A DNA stretch of 8,471 nucleotides from the NCBI GenBank assembly GCA_021107335.1, contig JAIOSZ010000008.1, forward strand, positions 1-8,471, read 5' to 3'. Shown piece by piece: positions 6,231-8,471 of the stretch. This DNA is from Desulfuromonadaceae bacterium. GTDB taxonomy: Bacteria; Desulfobacterota; Desulfuromonadia; Desulfuromonadales; Syntrophotaleaceae. The translations under genes were made by a program, and so were the position numbers. The notes beneath the pieces are model-generated. The model was not told the origin of the DNA. It worked only from the letters and a program-made list of their open reading frames with translations, and did no database searches. The number at the start of each line of letters is the position of its first letter. The first letter of the stretch is position 1.

Positions 6231-7019
6231 CTAGTCCCGCAACTGCCGTCCGGTCAACTGCAAGAAAAGATCTTCCAGATTCCGGCACCCTTCACCGGCG
6301 GCTATCAGTTCCTCGGGCAGGCCTTCGGCGATCACTCTACCGCCATCGATAATTGCCAGCCGGGAGCACAGTTGCTGCGCTTCTTCCATGTGATGGGTGG
6401 TATAGACTAGAGTCATCCCCTGTTTTCTCAGACGGGCCAGGTTTTCCAGAATGGCATTGCGAGACTGGGGATCAATGCCCACCGTCGGCTCGTCAAGAAA
6501 TAGCAGCCGCGGGCGATGGACGATCCCCGCCGCCAGGTTGGCGCGGCGCTTCATACCACCCGAACAGGTTTCGATGCGCTGCGCGCCGTGGTCCCGCAAT
6601 CCGACCAGATCGAGACATTCCTCCACCCGCCGTTTCAAATCCTTGCCCCCCATGCCGAACAGACGCCCGAAATAGCACAGGTTCTCCCTGACGGTCAGGG
6701 TCGGATAGAGAGCGACCTCCTGAGGAACCAAGCCAATCATCCGCCGGACCTTATGCGGTTTGCGCAAAAGATCAACATCGCACACTCGCAGACTGCCCGC
6801 GGCGGGACGCAGCAAATTTGTCAACATGGCGATAGTGGTGGTTTTACCCGCGCCATTGGGCCCGAGCAGACCGAATACCTCCCCTTCGGGAATGGTGAGG
6901 GACAAATCGACCACGGCCGGCTGTGCACTGCCCGGATAGCGATACACCAAACCTGTCGCCACAACGATCTCCGAACCCGAAGCAGGTTCAGGCTGAAACT
7001 GCGGCTGCCTGACGGTCAT
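6231..7019 (-). CDS. ABC transporter ATP-binding protein (ABC-2 export type)
   Basis: A 262-residue nucleotide-binding subunit with all the expected motifs: Walker A GPNGAGKT (53-60), Q-loop Q100 in GLVPQEVALYP, signature CSGGM (152-156, against the usual LSGGQ), Walker B LLFLDEP (172-178) with catalytic E177, D-loop GID and the switch histidine H209 in TTHHMEEA. The pattern is that of the CcmA/DrrA group that powers ABC-2 permeases moving lipids, polysaccharides or drugs outward. The ATG at 7019 adds about 18 residues before the domain starts; a weak GGTGA lies upstream. The gene is 34 bases after the BtrH-like gene and 32 before the permease, which supports one operon. The sequence alone does not show whether the exporter acts in lipid secretion or in self-resistance. 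Confidence 0.95.
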   Translation of the reverse strand: MTVRQPQFQPEPASGSEIVVATGLVYRYPGSAQPAVVDLSLTIPEGEVFGLLGPNGAGKTTTIAMLTNLLRPAAGSLRVCDVDLLRKPHKVRRMIGLVPQEVALYPTLTVRENLCYFGRLFGMGGKDLKRRVEECLDLVGLRDHGAQRIETCSGGMKRRANLAAGIVHRPRLLFLDEPTVGIDPQSRNAILENLARLRKQGMTLVYTTHHMEEAQQLCSRLAIIDGGRVIAEGLPEELIAAGEGCRNLEDLFLQLTGRQLRD

Positions 7020-7053
7020 CTTGTTTCACCGTAAAAACAAGGCGTAGAAACGA

Positions 7054-8052
7054 TCATATTTCGGCCAGCAGACAGCGAAACAATTTTTCCTCGCGGTCGG
7101 CACAATCACGCAGAATAGCGGCCAGAGCGGGAAAGGAGGTTTCTTCTTCACCCCGCCCCTTGCAGCGACGGGCAGCGAACAGGGCCAAATCTCGCCAGCG
7201 ATCGCCGATTTCGGTCAGCTCACGGGAGAGTTCAGCCAATCGCGGCAGTTCCAGCAACTCGGCGGCCTCCTGCAGGAAGGCCGCGTAAATGAAGCGAAAC
7301 CCTCCGCCTCCGGTGCCGATCTCTTCCTGCATGCGGATCAGATGTCCAAGATACTGTATGGCTCGTTTCTGACCGAGCTTTTGCGGCCATCCTTCGACCT
7401 GCCGGGCCAGAAAACGCATGCCGCGAACGCCGATTATCGGCACTGGCGCCTTGACCATGCTCCGCCCCACATCACGGATTCCGCTTCTGATAGCCGGCCG
7501 CAGATCGATCTGCGCCGGCACGTTTTTGAGGTAATACATCGCCCCCTTCGGCGCCAAGGCACCTTTGGCGAAACGTGCCCGCATCAGGTCTTCGCTGGGG
7601 CAGAGAACCGGCTGATCGAGAACCGGATCGCTGATGCGGTAATGATCTCCTTCGCGACCGCAGACCACCAGATTGTGGGCATTAAAATGAAAACGCAAAG
7701 CCGGCGGGAAGTAGGGCAACCAGAAAACCCCGGTCTGAAGCCCCACCGGTATCTGCTGCTCTAGGGCTGTATCAAGCGCCTTCATTGACTGCTCGGGATC
7801 GCGAAATTTGCGCCGAACAACCTCCACACCAAGACGCTTGGTCACTTTCTTGAAAATCGCGCCCGGGGCGCAGCGATAAGTCACCAGGGGCAGATTGTTG
7901 ATCCGCACAAAGGGCAGATAACCAAAAAACAGCCCCGCCCCGAGGCCAAAGGCCATCGCTTCGGACATTTCAATGCCGTGGTGCATAAACAGATTTGCCG
8001 TAACCCCGCTTTCGCAATGGGCCGACTGGCGATGGGCAAAATCGATATTCAC
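7054..8052 (-). CDS. BtrH-type acyltransferase-like protein (BtrH N-terminal domain + DUF4872-like)
   Basis: A 332-residue protein whose first 145 residues match the BtrH N-terminal domain pattern. H12-C13-E14 carries the likely catalytic cysteine, followed by GIEMSEAMAFGLGAGLFFGY (26-45). H126 in FNAHNLVVCG and D142 in RISDP complete a cysteine-protease-like (C39-like) triad. Residues about 160-332 are mostly helical and resemble the DUF4872 region usually found after it. In butirosin synthesis BtrH moves an aminoacyl chain from an acyl carrier protein to the antibiotic core, so transfer of an ACP-bound acyl group to an acceptor is the reasonable guess here. The acceptor is unknown. The start is a GTG at 8052, with AAGGA nine bases upstream inside the end of the preceding gene and only five bases after that gene's stop, so the two are tightly coupled. 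No signal peptide is visible, so it should act in the cytoplasm. Confidence 0.85.
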   Translation of the reverse strand: MNIDFAHRQSAHCESGVTANLFMHHGIEMSEAMAFGLGAGLFFGYLPFVRINNLPLVTYRCAPGAIFKKVTKRLGVEVVRRKFRDPEQSMKALDTALEQQIPVGLQTGVFWLPYFPPALRFHFNAHNLVVCGREGDHYRISDPVLDQPVLCPSEDLMRARFAKGALAPKGAMYYLKNVPAQIDLRPAIRSGIRDVGRSMVKAPVPIIGVRGMRFLARQVEGWPQKLGQKRAIQYLGHLIRMQEEIGTGGGGFRFIYAAFLQEAAELLELPRLAELSRELTEIGDRWRDLALFAARRCKGRGEEETSFPALAAILRDCADREEKLFRCLLAEI

Positions 8053-8057
8053 AGGTT

Positions 8058-8471
8058 TCAGTCCTTATTGTCGTCTTCCAGAGTCACGGGGAGTTCCGGC
8101 TTGTCGGGAAGAGAATCGAGTGTTTCGGCGGTCACATCGAAAACCCGCGCATAGCGTTCGCGCAGGTCTGGTTTGAGCCGGGCGTAGACTTTAGGGCGTA
8201 GGTGGCGCTTCACCCGCCAGCGCGCCAGCTGCACGTAGCTAGCCAGCAGGCCGACATCCATCTGGCAGCGAGCCAAGTGAAAGGCCAAGGGACTGACCTC
8301 ACCGGCCCACACGGCCTTCATCGCCCGGCCGATATCTTCTGAAATCGTCTCCCAAGCCTGCAGATTGGCCACATTGGCAGGGTCCCAGCCGGCACTGGGA
8401 GCCAGTACATAGCTCCCATCCCGATCCAGGGCGTAACAGATCTCGTGCCACTCACCGAAAAGGGCCTTATC
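8058..8471 (-). CDS. Conserved protein of unknown function (5' end beyond window)
   Basis: The frame is open to the right edge, giving at least 137 residues; a GTG at 8372 is only an internal possible start, because good protein-like sequence continues upstream of it. The visible part begins DKALFGEWHEICYALDRDG and continues SAGWDPANVANLQAWETI. Then come mainly helices with many aromatic and basic residues (SPLAFHLARCQMDVGLLASYV, WRVKRHLRPKVYARL) and an acidic tail ending DDNKD. No membrane segment or nucleotide-binding motif is seen. I do not recognise a named family with confidence. Its stop is five bases before the BtrH-like start, so it is in the same operon and probably takes part in the same pathway. 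The basic helical middle could contact DNA or a carrier protein; that is speculation. Confidence 0.85.
   Translation of the reverse strand, partial: DKALFGEWHEICYALDRDGSYVLAPSAGWDPANVANLQAWETISEDIGRAMKAVWAGEVSPLAFHLARCQMDVGLLASYVQLARWRVKRHLRPKVYARLKPDLRERYARVFDVTAETLDSLPDKPELPVTLEDDNKD

Noticed and set aside
6199..6288. A longer permease start at the ATG at 6288
   Set aside because: It would overlap the ATPase gene by 58 bases and add a non-hydrophobic lead. The start at 6198 gives the usual N-terminus for the family.

Overview
The window looks like chromosomal DNA of a Gram-negative bacterium with GC-rich coding regions. It has near-consensus sigma70-type promoters, Shine-Dalgarno-led genes, a lipobox lipoprotein and a cobalamin-type radical SAM enzyme. 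My best guess is a deltaproteobacterium of the Desulfuromonadales/Geobacter type. That guess rests on gene style and on a remembered resemblance of the intergenic repeats, so it is inference only.

Layout. Positions 1-511 (minus) hold most of a lipoprotein gene that starts at TTG and runs off the left edge; the residues resemble the DUF4410 family. Positions 512-923 are intergenic. Positions 924-1337 (plus) encode a small FMN-binding split-barrel (pyridoxamine phosphate oxidase-like) protein read from a GTG with a good ribosome binding site. A strong-looking promoter at 1415-1443 precedes a two-gene plus-strand operon: a B12-binding-domain radical SAM enzyme (1531-2826) and, 16 bases later, a StlD/DarB-family beta-ketosynthase (2843-3991). 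A symmetric terminator at 4021-4059 separates this pair from a converging minus-strand gene set. In transcription order that set is: a conserved protein of unknown function entering from the right edge (8471-8058), a BtrH-type acyltransferase-like protein (8052-7054), an ABC ATPase (7019-6231), an ABC-2 permease (6198-4867), a 368-base gap filled with a MITE-like element and a degenerate second copy, and an acyl carrier protein (4498-4226).

How the genes fit together. An acyl carrier protein, a ketosynthase of the family that builds dialkylresorcinols and cyclohexanediones, an ACP-to-acceptor acyltransferase candidate, a radical SAM tailoring enzyme and a two-part ABC exporter together suggest part of a specialised lipid or resorcinol-type biosynthesis and export locus. 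No DarA-type aromatase, elongating ketosynthase or ketoreductase lies in the window. The locus probably continues beyond the right edge, because the first minus-strand gene is cut there. The product is not known from the sequence. The lipoprotein and the split-barrel protein on the left look like unrelated neighbours.
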